DNA from: Oxytricha trifallax
Lineage: Eukaryota; Ciliophora; Spirotrichea; Sporadotrichida; Oxytrichidae
Assembly: GCA_000711775.1 (NCBI GenBank)
Contig: ARYC01017288.1
Span: 1-64,000 of the forward strand
DNA length: 64,000 bases
Direction of reading: 5' to 3'
The notes beneath the pieces are model-generated. The model had not been told where the DNA came from and made no database searches. It saw only the letters and a program-made list of their open reading frames with translations. Shown piece by piece: positions 62,701 to 64,000 of this stretch; positions within the stretch are counted from its first letter, which is position 1, and every line of letters begins with the position of its first letter. The translations under genes were made by a program, and so were the position numbers.

Positions 62701-64000
62701 AAGATATAGGAAAATATAAAATATCCAATTTAATTATATTAAACTATAAGTGGAAAAAAGATTAATTTTGATTTTTATAGTAAATATAAAAAAAATTTTT
62801 ATTAAAATTATAAATTAGTTATTTTTAAATCCATTTTTTAAAAAAATTAAATTTATCAAAATATTTCAAATTTCTCTATAGTAAGACTTGTTATCTCTTG
62901 TCATAAGAGGGAACATTAAGTCACCGACGACATAGTTTGATCCCTTTGCATAAATTGGTATAGAATTCAATTCAAAGAAGAAAGTAGGGGAAGTAAGATT
63001 TTATTAAGATTTTATTGTAATTTAATATATTAATATTTGATATAAAATACAAATTCAAAAAGTCTATTCAATTAAAATTATATCTTTATAAGAAAACAAT
63101 GAAAAAGACAAAGATAAAAACAAATCAATTCATTTAGAGGCATAAAATAATTGTGAAATATTGATTTAATAAAAATAGCAAACATTATATGAAAAACGAT
63201 TTTCTATATAAAAATAAAATTTTAATTTATTAATCACCCATAAAAGTTTAACCTCTAGAATCTTTCTTTTAATTACATATTAAACATAATTTGGAAAAAT
63301 TTAATTTAACTAATATCCATTTAATGTATATTATTTTTTTAATTATATTTTTTTCTTCTGGATCAACTCACAAGTTTTAATTCCATACTTCATAGTATGA
63401 GTATCGAGAATCTTCTAACTCACTTTGTCCCTTACAACGACTTTAAACTCATAGAGATAAGGCTCTCCCAAGACTTTAACCCACCATAACTTTGGATCTT
63501 GAATAGTGAATTTGAAGTTGATTCTTATATGATTTAAAATATACAAAATTGTATAAATAATTCAAGATTCTTTGAATTTCCAAGTTATCGCCTTCGTCCA
63601 TTGGAAGCATAACATCTTTTTACATCCAATTAAGGTAATTTTTGCTATATAAAAAACACAAAAAGTATGTATAAAAATACTAAGGTTTTACTCATTGAGA
63701 TTCCAATTAGACATTGATCTATTTATCCTCTTTGAATTTCTTTTATTCAGTTTTCCCAATTATAAATAGTAATCAGCTGATTCAAACACATTAGCGTCCT
63801 CTGGTTCAATTTCAAATACTGGAGTGTCAGGAGCATCTTCTCGAGGTTACTATGGTTCTGGTTACTATTGATTATTATCAGCATTATTTTAATCAATAAT
63901 ATCATCCAGATTTTGCTTATTAGTCTAATCGTCCTTAGAACGGGATGCAGGTTTGTAACCTGAGTTCTTCTTTGGGCTCTTAGTTGATTTTGGCTGAGAC
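59748..64000 (-). CDS. GH2 beta-mannosidase, 5' end beyond the window
   Basis: Minus strand from the right edge: a Gln/Asn/acidic block (63780-64000), [15 protein letters not shown] (63600), [20 protein letters not shown] and [12 protein letters not shown] (63370-63530), [20 protein letters not shown] (62920-62990), [18 protein letters not shown] (62635-62690), [36 protein letters not shown] (62420-62525), [20 protein letters not shown] (62300-62370; Glu of GNNE is the acid/base), [20 protein letters not shown] and [13 protein letters not shown] (61945-62070), [12 protein letters not shown] (61790-61830; Glu nucleophile), [20 protein letters not shown] (61290-61350) and [20 protein letters not shown] (60270-60345). 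It hydrolyses beta-mannosides, usually in lysosomes. A Thr/Pro-rich tail (60040-60120) and further blocks run to TGA 59748; such a tail is not typical. Confidence 0.9.

Overview
The window looks like germline (micronuclear) DNA of a hypotrich/stichotrich ciliate of the Oxytricha-Stylonychia-Tetmemena type. Genes read only if TAA and TAG are glutamine and TGA is the sole stop. The DNA is very AT-rich. Coding segments (MDSs) are separated both by GT..AG introns and by AT-rich inserts flanked by short direct repeats (pointers); deleting an insert plus one repeat restores the reading frame. A 4.1-kb TBE transposon with C4A4/G4T4 termini, the hallmark mobile element of hypotrich micronuclei, lies inside a gene. 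The genus cannot be fixed from sequence alone.

Layout: 1-1640 kelch-repeat protein (+, left end missing); 1999-13082 very long Q/N/S-rich protein of unknown function (+), split by a 4.3-kb Merlin-like transposon (7512-11814) that itself carries a 0.5-kb MITE-like insert; 13469-19717 TMEM184/DUF300-type membrane protein with a giant low-complexity tail (+); 19919-21662 amidase-signature protein lacking all three catalytic residues (+); 21884-23478 secreted/type I membrane protein with a Cys-rich ectodomain and EGF motif (+); 24271-25640 and 26117-27865 tandem NRF-6/OafA-type acyltransferase paralogs (-); 28331-30116 unknown protein (-); 30525-33019 prolidase-like M24 peptidase (+); 34328-40804 PTC7-like PP2C phosphatase (-), interrupted in the coding sequence by the TBE (34773-38884); 41605-45624 coiled-coil/Q-rich protein (+); 45687-48186 CCP5/AGBL5-like carboxypeptidase, whose first segments are inverted and lie downstream of the rest (a scrambled locus); 48355-48912 FAM32A-like protein (+); 49093-53056 unknown Q-rich coiled-coil protein (+); 53187-55473 UBXN6-like CDC48/p97 adaptor with PUB and UBX domains (+); 56419-57960 Q-rich, possibly N-myristoylated protein (-); 58239-59559 SKP1-like protein (-); 59748-64000 GH2 beta-mannosidase (-, 5' end beyond the window).

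Most genes appear unrelated in function, as expected where each gene ends up on its own small macronuclear chromosome. The strongest story is DNA elimination. To make working genes, the cell must cut out short IESs at 5-12 bp pointers, remove a TBE precisely at its ATT target duplication, remove a Merlin-like element precisely at an 8-bp duplication, and invert one block of the CCP5 gene using a 17-bp repeat. No tRNA, rRNA, telomere or CRISPR was recognised. Exon and MDS borders were worked out by eye and are approximate except where repeats are given.
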